From Rotaria sp. Silwood1 (taxonomy: Eukaryota > Rotifera > Eurotatoria > Philodinida > Philodinidae), in NCBI GenBank assembly GCA_905250075.1, contig CAJNOP010000045.1, positions 1,342,744-1,406,743 of the forward strand: a stretch of 64,000 nucleotides of DNA, given 5' to 3'. The translations under genes were made by a program, and so were the position numbers. Under the pieces are notes generated by a model. The model did not search any database. It was not told the origin of the DNA and was given only the letters and a program-made list of their open reading frames with translations. Shown one piece after another: positions 48,948 to 61,700 of this stretch; positions within the stretch are counted from its first letter, which is position 1; each line of letters opens with the position of its first letter.

Positions 48948-51090
48948 TCTCGCTACTTCTTGTAAAAGATAAATAGAATAATCTGAAAACAGAAGTCAAA
49001 TGTCATCAATGAAATAATTTACGTAGCAGGTGGCGCTTTATTGATTAACATGCAATATATGTATGCCTGTTTTTTACACTAAGATGTGACCACTATTTTT
49101 ATTGTTTCAAAGCACCATCGTTATCTTACTTTATCAGAACATATGGTAGAGGTTCGACACACGATAGTTAAGAACTTATTTCAAAATGTGATTTTATAAA
49201 ATTGAAATAAGTCTATTTAATAATAAGATTTTACCGTAGATAGAATATAAAATTATCGGCATACTTATAATAGATGACACTAGTTTACACTTCAAAATGA
49301 TGTTTTTAAAATAATTGAGAGTATTCAAGAATATATACAGATATTTAAAAAAAACAACAACAACAAGTTCTAATGTAATCAAAGATTTCTTTTACTGAAA
49401 TATTCAAATACATGACTTAGTTATAGTGATATCCTTTACTAAAACACCAATAAAAAAGAGAAAATTAAAATAACGAGTTGACACGTATATTGCTCGATTT
49501 TGTCATATATTTGCTTAGTATTTTCGTATGTTATTTATTTGCGTAGTTCATACCATTGCTTCACAAATCCTTTTAATATAACTGACATTATTGTAGTTCT
49601 ATTCATTAGTTATCACTACATAAAATGAAATCCAGGGGTGTCACCAGGATTGCAGAGAGATTTGAGCAGTTTTTTTTTGAGAATTACTGAGCAAAAACAC
49701 GAATACGACGCTAGAAAAAACCGGCCATTTCTTAAAATTAGGAAAAGGGGCGACTTTCGACTCCCGCTTGGGACACTTCTGATTAAATGCCTTCCCGCAA
49801 TATAAGACTATCTTCATTGATTAGCATCTTTACGTCAAGATATACTTAGCTTTTAAAGTTTTTGAGCTAGAATATCTTAAAAGACTGAAGTCAATCTTAT
49901 TTCTGGGCTTTTAACAATTCTTCAAATCTCTTTCCAAATCCTCGAAAAACTCTTTTAATAAAAAATTTAAAAAAAAAAATGAGACACAGTAGAACATTCC
50001 TCTGGAAAATTTGTACGCTAGAACATAATAGAAATCCTGTGGTCCACTTTGGTACAGAGAAATTTAGATCATATTAAGGAGATTGAAATAAGTAGAACAA
50101 TACTGATTAAACTATTTCTCCTCAGAATACTTCATAAAAAGATATTACTGTTGAGAACTTTTTAAGATATCACTATATAGTCAACAAATATCTGTATGTA
50201 ATGTCGACTATTATGCCGATTGATTGAATCATCATTATGTAGAATTTTATTGAAGTGATAATCTATTTTTGAAAGTAAGGTATTGATGTTTTACAGAAAG
50301 ATTAATATAAACATTCTGGTTCAAATAAGTTCATTCATTATGATTTTGATTCCAGATGAAATATAGTGAAACAACCTTGTCGAGAATATAAGTTAGGTCT
50401 TTCGAATTACAAAGTTATTGTTTGCTTTACTGCTTGTTTTTGTGATGAATGAGTTCCATATTACGAGCACTACAAACAAACTGTGAAGAATCAATATAAC
50501 TACCATAAGCATTATCACGTTTTATATTTTCAGATTCTACAAATAATTATTAAACAAATTGATTGATTACATATGTTGATAGCTTATACTAAAGAAAGAG
50601 CAATACTTATAGATTGAACTTTACATTCTAGGTATCATTTAAATTCATTGAGTTTCATATGAATAAAACTAATTTTTTCTTTTATTTACTTTTTTTTCGT
50701 AGTTTATGTTACATTAAACGTAATTAATATTATTTCTTATATTTCTAAATCAAAATATAAAAACTATTGACATAATTCTCTAATCAACTGACTTTTATTG
50801 AAATATACAAAGGTTATTCATAATTTCTTTTACAAGACAACAATAAACCTAAACTGATATAATGAGACAAATATTATAAAAGAAGAAATTATAGAGAAGA
50901 TATTTTATGAGATACAATAATATAAGAATAATATGGAATGAGATAACCCAAGAATATTTTTCTTTTTTTCATTCTAGTTTAAATAATTCATCTGAAATGA
51001 GAAATAACACATAAGTAAATATTTGTAATTGTAAACCATCACCGCCATCACCCAAAATTTTCGTATATAAATAAAATTTTCATAATTATT
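48948..51090. other. Intergenic, no supported gene
   Basis: 2.1 kb between the LUC7L start and the REEP end. AT-rich. A CAGGGGTGTCACCAGG sequence at about 49633-49648 resembles a hAT end, but no partner or target duplication was found. A GC-richer patch follows near 49710-49800. Confidence 0.4.
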
Positions 51091-51817
51091 CTATTTATTA
51101 CCATTGCTGGAATATTTCTTTATTTGCTCTTTAGCTAATAAAAAAAAAAAATCAAAATAAAATTTTCTATTCAATAATATTATATATATTTATATTTTAC
51201 CATCTTGAATATGTTTATCAATAACAGGATGATGTTTAAGTACAAATGGACGGATAAAACGATGATATAGAATATAAGAACCACCTTTTTCTCCTGGAAT
51301 CATTAACCATATAAGAAAAGCACATTTACCAAGCCAATAAAATGGTAATGAATGAAAAAATGCATATCCAATATACTCAGCAAATCCAAATGATGCATAA
51401 ACAATCCAATAGATCAACCATTCTGTATCATCATGTGTGACTGTTGATTCAACAGCTAAAACTCTTTAATGATTAGAAATAAAGTCTTTTTTCTTGATTT
51501 AAATACTAATACAAAAAAAAAACAAACTTACGAAGCATATGCGGGATAAATAAATCCAATAAAATTACAAACAAAATCTTTAGCCCAACCAAGAACCAAA
51601 TAGATAGCAATAAAACCAAGTAAACCTAATAAAATAAGCAACAGCTATAAGATACTAAACATAGGAATATTCTGGAGATACCTAGAGCAATACGTTCACG
51701 TTTAAGTTTAGTCTTTTGTTCAAGAAGACTCCAGAATGGTGTAAGTGGACCTTCATATACATATCCTTTAATTATATCTTCAAATTTATGAATATAATTG
51801 TTAATTGAAGATGCCAT
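51091..51817 (-). CDS. REEP5: REEP5/6-type ER membrane-shaping protein (TB2/DP1/HVA22)
   Basis: REEP5/6, DP1 and Yop1 proteins shape ER tubules through hairpin membrane segments. About four exons. The first (from 51817) gives SSINNYIHKFEDIIKGYVYE and LLEQKTKLKRERIALG. The second gives LLGFIAIYLVLGWAKDFVCN and FIGFIYPAYAS, matching the GFGYPAY motif. The third gives HDDTEWLIYWIVYASFGFAE, PFYWLGKCAFLIWLMIPGEK and ILYHRFIRPFVLKHHPVID, all diagnostic of the TB2/DP1/HVA22 domain. A short last exon gives AKEQIKKYSSNGNK. Total is about 190 residues, the usual length for REEP5/6, and it lacks the long tail of REEP1-4. The final stop depends on no further splicing at AATGGTAATAAATAG. Confidence 0.92.
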
Positions 51818-54224
51818 TTTAATAGATCTTGATAAAATAGGTAATAGAGAAAGAAACAATTATAATTAGATGAACAAGGAGAAAAACAAAACTAGAAAGT
51901 ATTGGATGAATAAATGAACCAATCCTACTACTAAAATACACAGTTCCATTTATCTATAGACTCGAACGTGGAGGACGAAGAAAGTGACTGAAGTGAAGCA
52001 TATAAGCCTACAGAATGGAAGGAATCTTATTCACGTCATAGGAAAATTGCAAACCAATAAAAATGCAAAATCTTTATTTTACCATATAATTTTAACCATT
52101 TTTTTTTTCGTCTTTTTCTTTTATTGATGACTATAGCCAACGGCTTAGAAAGAAATAAGTTTTCAATGTTTTAGTAGTATGAGTTATTTTTACAATATCG
52201 TTTTCTTGTTTCGTCTTCATAGAAAAAAGATACTTCGCATTGTCTGACATTAGATAAGACAAGCATTAATAGCGATTTTCGAAATGTTCAGAAACATCTC
52301 ATACTAACATATCTGAAGTTCGATAATGGAAATATAAAGAAAAGTCATTGGAAAATTGTTTTTTCTTGTTGTATGAAGATAATAATTTTAATTCTTCATT
52401 ATATAATACTCAAGTTTTGTCAATAATTATTCACTGGTGATACTAACATTGTGTATCAGTATATGATCAATAAATAATATTTTAAAAACAAAAGCGTTGT
52501 TATCATACAAAAGATGAAAGAAAACAAAAAGAGAAATTTACATCATAAAAATACGACATCAAGACACTTGATCTTTACCAGATGTTCAAATATAGTTAAC
52601 AATAAAGCTGACAATGTCAATCACTCTTGTTTTTTTTTTCTTCTCATAAATCAAGAGTAGAATCAATAGATTATGATGATGATGAGAGCTCGAGTAACAA
52701 ACACTAGTAGTGTTTTTCAAATTCAAACTGGTTCATAGGCTTCATCTTCTTTTTCAAAATGACCTTGAAAAAAGTAAATGGTAATAAGAATGAATGCACT
52801 TTTTATTTGAACTAATTGTCAAATGCTAGAAAGTATTCTAACAATCGTTTTCTGATTTCTTTACGTTGAAAGGTACAACCATACTCAATATTTATTGATG
52901 ATGGAAAAGACTTTATTTATTTCTCTTGTTACAAAAGTAAAGAAGTAAAAAGTTGTCTAAAAATGTTCTTTTGAATAACTACAACTTGTACTAATCAACT
53001 AAATTTAATCATGTCATCTTTTGATTTGTCTTGATATTAATATGCAAAAGAGGTTTATTGAAACATTATCTGCATATATTTACTCATTTTGAATATTTCA
53101 TTATTAGTTATTTTTTAATAAGTATATATATATGTGTGTGTGTACATGATCAAAAGAAAGTAGGAGAAGTCCGAGCTTTTTGTATTTTTTAATATTGAAA
53201 AATTTGTTATAGTTAAATCAATATTCAATCAAAGTAGAAAATATTTAAAACAATATCTTCTGACAAAAAAAATCCAGTGAAAAACAATTCTATCTAGTAA
53301 AAAGATATTATTCTGATAGATACTATCATAGTATACGTTCAGCATTGAATATTAACATGAGATTATATTCTTCTTGAACAGCAATGAACTATAATTAATA
53401 GTAAAAAATTCAAAATACTGTAGGCAACTAAAGGTGAAGTATGAGCGTGAGTGAAGATACAATGTCAATACACTATTTTTTTCTTCAGCAATCGATCTAC
53501 TCTAACAGTGATGCTCATACTATATCTCGTCGTATTTTTCTTGTCTTGGGGAGTATAAACATGCATCTTTTTTTTTCATCTTGTATACAAACGATCAATG
53601 CAAAAGTTAATCATGCGTATCATCCTGTTCGAAGGATTTATTATGCATGCCTTGCTGTACGAAGCTTTCATTCTGTGCATTTTACCGTGCAAAAGTTTGA
53701 TCGTACACACTTTTCCGTATGATTGTTTCGTCGTATGTACCTTTTCTTCTCGTATTTTAATCGAAATAGTTCAATGGTTTCGATCAAAAATTAAATTATA
53801 TTGTATTTGCTTGGTTACAAAGTTCGTTTCCGATTTATGATTTTGAAACACTATTGTTTCAATGACATTTCTTTTTTTTCCGCGTTTTATTTTCACTGTA
53901 AAAGTCATAAATGGTATGATTTTTCTTTTTAATGTTTTGAATCCATGAGTTTTTATTAGTGAAATTTTTTTTAATTATATGATATACAACGTTTAGAACG
54001 AGCCCTATAGTCTTCATTTATAACTGGCTATATTATCGTAACCAATAGGTAGAAGACAAATCTAGATCTAAGGACTATAATTAATTGTCTTCGTTTATTT
54101 TTTGTTATTTCAAGTCTTGAAAAGTGCATGTATATTTTATGTATTGATTTGTAGTAGTTTCATTTTTCAGTGAAACATTTATTTGTTTTAGAAAAAATTT
54201 TGAATAATTCTAATTTTCTTAAAA
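51818..54224. other. Intergenic between divergent REEP and CREC genes
   Basis: Holds promoters of two divergently transcribed ER genes. It contains a (TA)(TG) run at about 53123-53143 and the 30-bp tandem repeat at 53613-53762. No other feature can be supported. Confidence 0.4.
53613..53762 (+). repeat. Degenerate 30-bp tandem repeat (ten-codon period)
   Basis: Five consecutive 30-bp units, the first reading ATGCGTATCATCCTGTTCGA and the second ATGCATGCCTTGCTGTACGA. In the plus frame (open 53598-53840) they read MRIILFEGFI, MHALLYEAFI, LCILPCKSLI, VHTFPYDCFV and VCTFSSRILI. Hydrophobic positions are kept while bases vary, and the period is a multiple of three. It may be a noncoding satellite or a small coding repeat. 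There is no signal for splicing into the gene at 54225. Confidence 0.5.
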
Positions 54225-55446
54225 ATGGCTCGTCTCTTCTTAACTACTGCCTGTTTTGTTCTATGGATCATTGGTTCTTTTGCCGATAAAGAATATGAAA
54301 AACACGGTCATGATCATCATCATCATCATCATCATGATGATCGTAAGTTAATTCAATAGTAATTCTTCTATTATATTAAATTGAACTTTTTTTAATTTTT
54401 TTTTCAGATGATCATCATGATCATGAATCACACTCAAAATTATTTACTGGTATTGATAAAATTTTATTTTAAATAAAATACGAATTAAATATTTTAGGCG
54501 AGGATGCTGATGGAACTGAAGCAGAACAACGTGAAAAACTTCGTATGATTGCAAATAAAATTGATACAGATCAAAACGGAAAAATAACATTTGATGAAAT
54601 GCGCAGCTATACGGCACAACGTATTAAGTTTGTTTTATCTCTTTGTATTTCTTCAATTTTCGATAATACAATGATTCTTTTTTTCTTTTTAGAGAACAAC
54701 GTGATCGTGAAGCAGATGATTTGATTGCTACACTTGATTCAAAACAGACAAATAAAATATCATTTCCTGCATATGTTCATTATAGTTTTGATGATGCCGA
54801 AATAAGTGATTTAGAAAAATCTGATAAAACAGATATGACTACACGTGAAACTCGACGAGTAAGAATTTAATTTTATTCCTAATATTTTACATAAATATAT
54901 ATGTGTTTTTCACTTTTGAAGTTATACAAACTAGATAAACAAAAATGGACATATCTTGATAAAGATGGTGATCAATCATTATCTTATGATGAATTTCGAC
55001 AATTTCTTCGACCAGAAGATGATAAAGAATTAACTAAAATTGAAATTAATAGTATGATTAATGAATATGATGAAAATAAGGATGGAAAACTTTCTAATGT
55101 TGAATATTTAAAACTGACAGGTATATTCATCAGATGAAAAAAAAAATAATGAAAAGATTTTTTTTTTCGTTTTTTAGAAGCTGAAACTGGTCAAGCAGAA
55201 CCTTTAAGTAGAGAACTTGATGCAAATAACGATGGTTTTGGTGATTTTAATGAATTTTCTAATTATTATTTACCACCATCATCAACAACAACCGATCAAG
55301 AAACTGAACATTTATTAAAAGAATGTGATATTAATAACAATGGTTATTGTACACCAGATGAAATTGTTCAAGCTTATTCATCATTTGCTGGTTCACAAAT
55401 AACAGATTTTGGTGCTGATCTTGAACAAGAAAAACAAGAGCTTTAA
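54225..55446 (+). CDS. RCN: CREC-family EF-hand protein (reticulocalbin/calumenin-like)
   Basis: CREC proteins are calcium-binding residents of the ER and secretory pathway. Six exons: about 54225-54343, 54408-54449, 54498-54624, 54692-54858, 54921-55121 and 55177-55446. MARLFLTTACFVLWIIGSFA is a signal peptide. A His/Asp-rich segment (HDHHHHHHHHDD) follows, then six EF-hands: DTDQNGKITFDE, DSKQTNKISFPA (weak), DKDGDQSLSYDE, DENKDGKLSNVE, DANNDGFGDFNE and DINNNGYCTPDE. The second lacks ligand residues and probably does not bind calcium. The protein ends EKQEL, close to KDEL/HDEL-type ER retrieval signals. The order and number of EF-hands and the EAEQREKLRMIANKIDTDQN segment match reticulocalbin and calumenin; which paralogue cannot be settled. 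The retained His run could bind metals. Confidence 0.93.
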
Positions 55447-55637
55447 AATCATTCTTTATTTTTCAAATATTCTAATCATTATGTTAGTTGCAATACATTC
55501 ATATTGATCAAAAAGAAACAAAAACAAGAAAAAATCAATTATAACCTAATCATTTTTTTTAAATGTTTATTAGATCTTATTCTGTTAAATAAAATTTGAT
55601 ATTCTCAAATTTTTTTTTTTTTTTCTTTTTATTTGAA

Positions 55638-56252
55638 TCAAATCGGTGTAAATTTAGTCATATCATTATAATGACATATTCGTATATGATCAAGTGGAAT
55701 ATCAAAAGGCAATTTTGATGTTGGAGGAATATTATCGATTATTTGTTGAGTTTTTGTTTGAATTTCATTATCTAAATCTTTATATCGATAAGCTAATGTT
55801 AAATGCCAACAGAGTGCATAATTATGTAGAATTTTTGCTTGTTGTAATTCATTCGTTCGAACATTTTTAATAATATTTTCAAAATTAGGATTAATATCAT
55901 TTTTAAATTGTACTTCAATTGATATAATTCCAGAATAGATTAGTTTTTCAACTGTACATATAAGTGAAGTATTTTGTTCTTTTAATTTACGTTGTTCATC
56001 TTCTAAAAGAAATTTATGTTCATGACGAACATTTTCAAGTGGATTTATAGTAACATGATAACTTGTCATTGGTAGAAATGAATAATAATTTTTAAGTTCA
56101 CTTGAAGAAAGATAATTAACAAGATCAATTAATGGTTTTGGTAATGGATGTATAGCATGTGCGACAATCGTATAACCCGGAAAATCAACATAATTACCAT
56201 GTATATCAATTTTCTTTCGATAAAGTTGAATATCAGTATTTGTATTTCCCAT
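55638..56252 (-). CDS. 2H phosphoesterase superfamily protein (DUF1868-like)
   Basis: A single-exon, 204-residue protein starting MGNTNTDIQLYRKKIDIHGN. It carries two HxT signatures, TSYHVTINPL (H66) and CWHLTLAYRY (H150), spaced as in the 2H/LigT-like fold, in which the paired His-x-Thr motifs cut or close cyclic phosphate bonds on RNA or nucleotides. The N-terminal GNYVDFPGYTIVAHA and the LPMTSYHVT stretch fit the DUF1868 branch, known mainly from fungi and bacteria. Intronless in a genome where most genes have introns, so horizontal origin is possible but not shown. It converges with the CREC gene (about 190 bp between stops). Substrate unknown. Confidence 0.75.
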   Translation of the reverse strand: MGNTNTDIQLYRKKIDIHGNYVDFPGYTIVAHAIHPLPKPLIDLVNYLSSSELKNYYSFLPMTSYHVTINPLENVRHEHKFLLEDEQRKLKEQNTSLICTVEKLIYSGIISIEVQFKNDINPNFENIIKNVRTNELQQAKILHNYALCWHLTLAYRYKDLDNEIQTKTQQIIDNIPPTSKLPFDIPLDHIRICHYNDMTKFTPI

Positions 56253-56583
56253 TATATATCGAAAAGTGTATAACTAGTCTAGAATTAAGAAAAACAATCA
56301 AATACTCATTGTTATAGAAGATAAAGAAAAAAGAATTGAGGAAAGTGGCGTTTTTTTTAAAATTACGCATCTATTACAGTTTGATTGTGCAATTATTAGA
56401 TTTTTATTATGCAACTTAGTGTTTATTTGAGAAATATTCATTAGATGTAAGGCCTCAAGAAACTCGAGAATAATTGTAGATATTTATTTGTTTTTGTTTT
56501 ACTAATACTAAGTAAAAAAAACTAACTGTTTCTATATAATATTAATGAAATAATAACTATTGTGTTTTTTTCTTTTATTTTAG
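56253..56583. other. Intergenic between divergent 2H phosphoesterase and LSM4
   Basis: About 330 bp, AT-rich, containing both promoters. No specific site recognised. Confidence 0.4.
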
Positions 56584-57795
56584 ATGGTGAGTCATCAAAG
56601 AAACAAATATTATGATACAATAAATTTCATGTTGTCTTTTTTTCTCTTCTAGCTTCCTTTAACACTTCTTCGAACGGCAGCTTATCATCCTATGGTGAGT
56701 ATCAGTTTGTAACATGGATCAAATTTTGTGGCCGAACTCGAGTCGAACTCTAGTACCGACTACGTTTCTCTTTTTCTTGCAATATCAATTTTTCAATCCA
56801 TTTCTTTTTCTTCTTTCATTTTGTAGTTAAAAAAAAAAAGGATATGTCCTGAATATTTCGCCCATATTCCACACTTGAAATCATACGGTTATCTGATAGA
56901 ATATTTTCTTATTTGTCTTTTTTCTCTTATGTATATAACGTACGGCCTTTATATCTTCATTGAACAGATAGTACACTTACTATGCATCGTTGCTCGAAAT
57001 CAACCGAGAAAAGACAGTGAAGCAAAAGAAAACATTGTGCAATAAATAACTTCTCGTTCTACTAAGTTTTCCACACTTTCTTATAGAACCTTTAAATGAA
57101 AAAGAAATACTCGACATGACATTTATATCTGGAAATTGCTCAGACTGCAGCTTCACTTCGAAATCCAAAAATCTTTTTTAACCTGACCTAACCTTATTCG
57201 ATAAAACAATATAATATATAATCATATTTATAGTTGGTGGAATTAAAAAATGGTGAAACATACAATGGAAATTTAGTTACTTGTGATAATTTTATGAATA
57301 TTCACTTGCGTGATGTTATATGTACTTCTCGAGTAAAAATCTTTTGTTATGTTGAAAATGAGTTATTTATATAATTAATTAAATTTTATAGGATGGTGAT
57401 CGGTTTTGGAAAATTCCTGAATGTTATATACGTGGTAATACCATAAAATATCTTCGATTACCAGAAGATATCCTTGGACTTGTCAAAGAAGATGTCAATG
57501 AAAAACCCACACGTTCAGGACCAACAACACGTCGACCATTTCGCGGTCGTGGCGATGGTGGACGTGGAGGTAAAATAGATATGAAAGATAGAAAATTTGA
57601 AGAACAATTCTATATTGATTGGTTTTGTTTTTGTCTACTTTATTAGGATATGGTGGTCGATCTGGAGGTGGTGGTGAACATCGTAATAACTATAAAGGTA
57701 GTGGTGGTGGAGGGCGTGGTGGACATCAAGGCTCACGTGGTGGTGGAGGACGTGGTGGCGGCCAACAAGGTGGTCAACTTCGTCAAGGACGATAA
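56584..57795 (+). CDS. LSM4: LSM4, U6 snRNA-associated Sm-like protein
   Basis: LSM4 is a subunit of the LSM2-8 ring on U6 snRNA and of the LSM1-7 ring in mRNA decapping. The first coding exon holds only ATG (56584-56586) before GTGAGT. The second (about 56653-56694) gives [14 protein letters not shown]. The third (from 57233) gives [20 protein letters not shown] and [13 protein letters not shown]. The fourth (57392-57571) gives [20 protein letters not shown] and [15 protein letters not shown], the Sm2 motif IRGNTIKYL. The last (57647-57795) is an RGG/GGRG-rich tail. Identity to the vertebrate Sm fold is very high. Intron two is about 540 bp, larger than most here. Frames on the opposite strand of the Gly-rich exon are shadows. 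Confidence 0.95.
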
Positions 57796-58772
57796 TGATT
57801 GGATGATATAGATTACAATCATTCTCAACAATATTCAGCATCTAATCTTCATTTCTTTCTCTCAGATTCCACGGTTGCGTGAATGAAATTCTTCAACTTA
57901 CGAAAAACTTGTTTGTTTTTTTTTAAATGAAATCATTGTAAAGAGATGTAATCGTTTCATTTTTTTATTTTTATAATGATAAACTAGATCAAGAGAATGT
58001 TGAGATTTGTTTAAAAGAATACAAAAGTATCGCAAAAATTTCAATTGTTTCTTCTAACTCATAGAAAATAGTATGGTTGATGCATGTATTTTAAAAGTAT
58101 TAAATATACTTTGATTATTTAAAATCATTCTGTAGATATAATGACACATGAAATTGAAGTGCTTTTCATATTGACGATTTAAACAAATCTAAAAATAGTA
58201 CTTCTAATAGCTAATTTTATTGCTATATTATATGCAAGTTATACAATAATGAAACAAAGTTCACTGCTTTACTTTAAGTTTTCTTAGATATTGAAAAAAA
58301 TCGATTTTTTTTCATTCTATGAACAATAAAGTATTATAGTAGATGTATTTCGAAAAAGAATCATGAAAATTAAAATATGAATAAATCATTTGTATTCTTT
58401 CATCAATGTTTATTATACCATCTTAATATTGTAATTTTCCTCTGTAATTCGTCATATTTTAAATTTTCTTCTATCCATATTTTTAATCTTATTAAATTCC
58501 AATTACATATTCTAACAGTTATATATTTATGATAAACAAATGTCGATTTTCAGACATCTCTTGACGACTTGGAAATACAATTTTTCTAGGAAGCAAAGAT
58601 CAATAGAGATAAGAAAAACAAGAAGTTTGTACTTCACCAAATCCTCAATAAATCTACCAAAGTTGTTCTATATACAGAAAAAAAAATGTAGCATCACAGG
58701 AACAGTAAACGAACAATCGAAATACTAATATCATACAAGAAACAAGAAAGTAACAAATAGATGAAATAATTT
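57796..58772. other. Intergenic between convergent LSM4 and Tudor genes
   Basis: About 1 kb, AT-rich, holding the 3' ends of both genes. The plus frame at 58540-58728 shows no family resemblance. Nothing else seen. Confidence 0.4.
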
Positions 58773-61700
58773 CTATTCAGTTTTTTGTTCAATATTATCA
58801 CAATGATTTATATGTTTAACAAAATGTTCATAGAATGAAAACCATTTTTTCGTTAATGGATCATAAGACATTAATTCAATTGTATTTGGTTCATTAATAA
58901 TTCTTGCATATAAATTTGTACCATCTTTAGTCATTTCTCGAAACTCATCAATCACATTTATACTCCATTCTATACGCCCTCGACGTTGATCAGGTTGATA
59001 TAAATGAACTAAATGAGATTGTTCAGCATGTAACTAAAAACAAAAAAAATAAATATAGAACATCAAACAAAAATTGTTTATTCTTATTTTTACCACAAAA
59101 CGATTATTAATTGGTCGAATCATTTGAATAGGTACTGAACGTGTATAACCATAATCAACAAAAAATATCTATAAGATTCAATTAATATTCATTTGAAAAA
59201 AAAACGAAGTAAATATTAACATACATGTGCAAAATCAATGTTTGGTTTATATTCTATAAAACGTCCACGATGCCATTGTGAACGGAATCTCACAGCAACT
59301 AATTCACCTTCATCATAATTATCACCTGGACAAATACGTTTATGTTTACTATAACATTGTCTAAATACATCAATGAATTTGCTCATTAACACAGACAAAA
59401 TAAAAAGAAAAATGATTTACGTCATTTCTTGTGTCAATTCTTTTAATACAACATTTTTTTCTGGTACTTCCTTCTTATTAATTAATTCAGCTGTAAAACA
59501 AAATTCCATATCATTAATGAATATCACGAGTTATCATCAAAATCGAATCGATCACTTACGTGTTTGTCCATTGCCTAAATTCCAACTAGGACCATAGATA
59601 TAACGAATATAGAAACGAGTTGGTGTTTCAATATGAGTTACTTCTATTGGTAACCAAGATTTAAGCAGAGGTGTTGATGGCATCAAACTAGTATCAACAA
59701 TAACTTCTTCTTTGATAGGCATACGTGGACGTTCAGATGAATCTTAGAAAAACAAATATATAACAATGATTTTCAATAGAATTATATATTTTTGTTATTT
59801 ACCAGTAGAAATTGGTGTTTCATTTGAATCAATTTCATCATCACTTTCATCTCCACTTGACAATGATTGATTACTGTCAGTTTTAATTGTTGATAAACCA
59901 ACAAAAGGAGTTGCATCTGGATTAAGAGCAGATGATGGAGTACTACAAGTAAGTTCGTTGTGTTCTTCTTTTTTTTCTTCAGATATATCAGGTATTGTTT
60001 GTTTATCTAATTGAATTTCATCAAGTTCATCATTGCCAGTAATAGTTGATATTGTTTGATCAATATTTTCTTTCAATGGTTTTATTTCATCAATAATAGG
60101 TGTTTCTTCTTTCGTTGAATCATCATCATCAGTCGATGGAGTTTGTTGAAGTGATAATGATAGAAATGTATTTGTATGTTCTTCTGTTGTATTTTTCACT
60201 GGTACTAAAACAAAATAAAAAAGAGAAAACAATATATTTTTCTTCAAATAATTTTTCTATTAAAAGAAAAAATCAAATAAATGAAAGAGAAAATTAATCT
60301 GAACATAATTGACTGAATACATTGATTGTGATGTTGATTTTGATCTTTTTCTTTTCTTTTTGTCTTAGGTAAAATTGATAGGAATATTCATATGTTCTTG
60401 TTTATTTTTGCTTCATCTGTTTTTTTATGTGTTCTCTAGACTAAATCTCAAATCAATACATGTATGAACTATATATATATATGAACAAACAAACAAACAA
60501 ACAAAAAATAACAGTAACGATAACCTTCATATGGTTTACTAATGTGTAAAGAGAGTATGACAATAAGGACAAAAAAAAAGATAATGATAATAAAAAATGT
60601 ATATCAGCAACATACTATCTGGAGAAGAAAAAAAAAAGAGAAAGAAGAAACGATTTGATTGAAACAATGTTGTACTTTTTTAGGATCATAAGACAAAAAG
60701 AAAAAAAAAGAACAGATATATGTATATGTATAAAATTCAATTTCGATGTACAAATGCCAAATCTTTGCTAACTTTATCGATATTGCTATGGAATTTTTCA
60801 TCGAAGATGTTAATAATAGTTGATGATGAAAAATTAACTGGATTAGTAGTCATATAATGGAAATAAGAAGATGTACCTTGTTCAATTAATGGAAAACGAT
60901 TTGGATTTGGTTCTTGTAAATTGTATAAGATGTATTGTTCGAGACGAATTTTATTCGACCAAAATTCACATATTTCATTATTTGATACATGTCGAGCTAG
61001 TTTACAATTTTCAAGTGATGCTCCAATATCCTAACAAAAAACAAAACATTTGTATATGACTCTGAAATTTAAGTCAAGTCGTGTATTTTTTCAGGAACAC
61101 TTAGAAAAGTCATTTTCCCCTTTCAACTTAGAAGCTTTCATAAAAATAGAATAGTCTTGTAAAAATTTCAGATATTTTCGTTATTTCTATCCTAAGATAC
61201 ACAACCATGGTAAAAGGTTGTCTTTTACACTGATCATATATACTGGCAGATCGACGTGCTTTTATTTCAGGATAGGAACAAATTAAAAGAATTGAAATTT
61301 TTACGATAAATTTTTCTCGTTAAAATTTGTTTCTATGAAAATCTTCAAATTGATAGTCGAAAATGAGTTTTCATAGTGTTCCTAATTTTTTCAGTGTATT
61401 CATACCTCATTAGGATCTTCATGATGAATATAGTCCTGATTTAGAAAAAGAAACATAAAACCACAAGATTTCAACTAATTAAACAATGCTTATTATCTGT
61501 TAGTGAGTATTCTCTTAGGGAAATTTTACAAAATATAGTTTCAAAAATTACAAATTTCAAAGTTGAAAATAGTATTTTTTTTGTCTTTGTACCTCTTGTG
61601 TTTTTGAAACACGAAGTTGAACAATATGCATTGGCCATTTAATATTTGTTGATTCAACAACTGTTGCTTGAACACGTTCATTACTACAACGTGATGCAAA

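Noticed and set aside
49633-49800. Possible hAT element starting CAGGGGTGTCACC
   Set aside because: The best partner (GGGACACTTCTG) is imperfect and the flanking 8-mers ATGAAATC and ATTAAATG do not match.
57635-57841. His-rich minus-strand frame opposite the last LSM4 exon
   Set aside because: It is the complement of the Gly/Arg-rich tail and has no own support.
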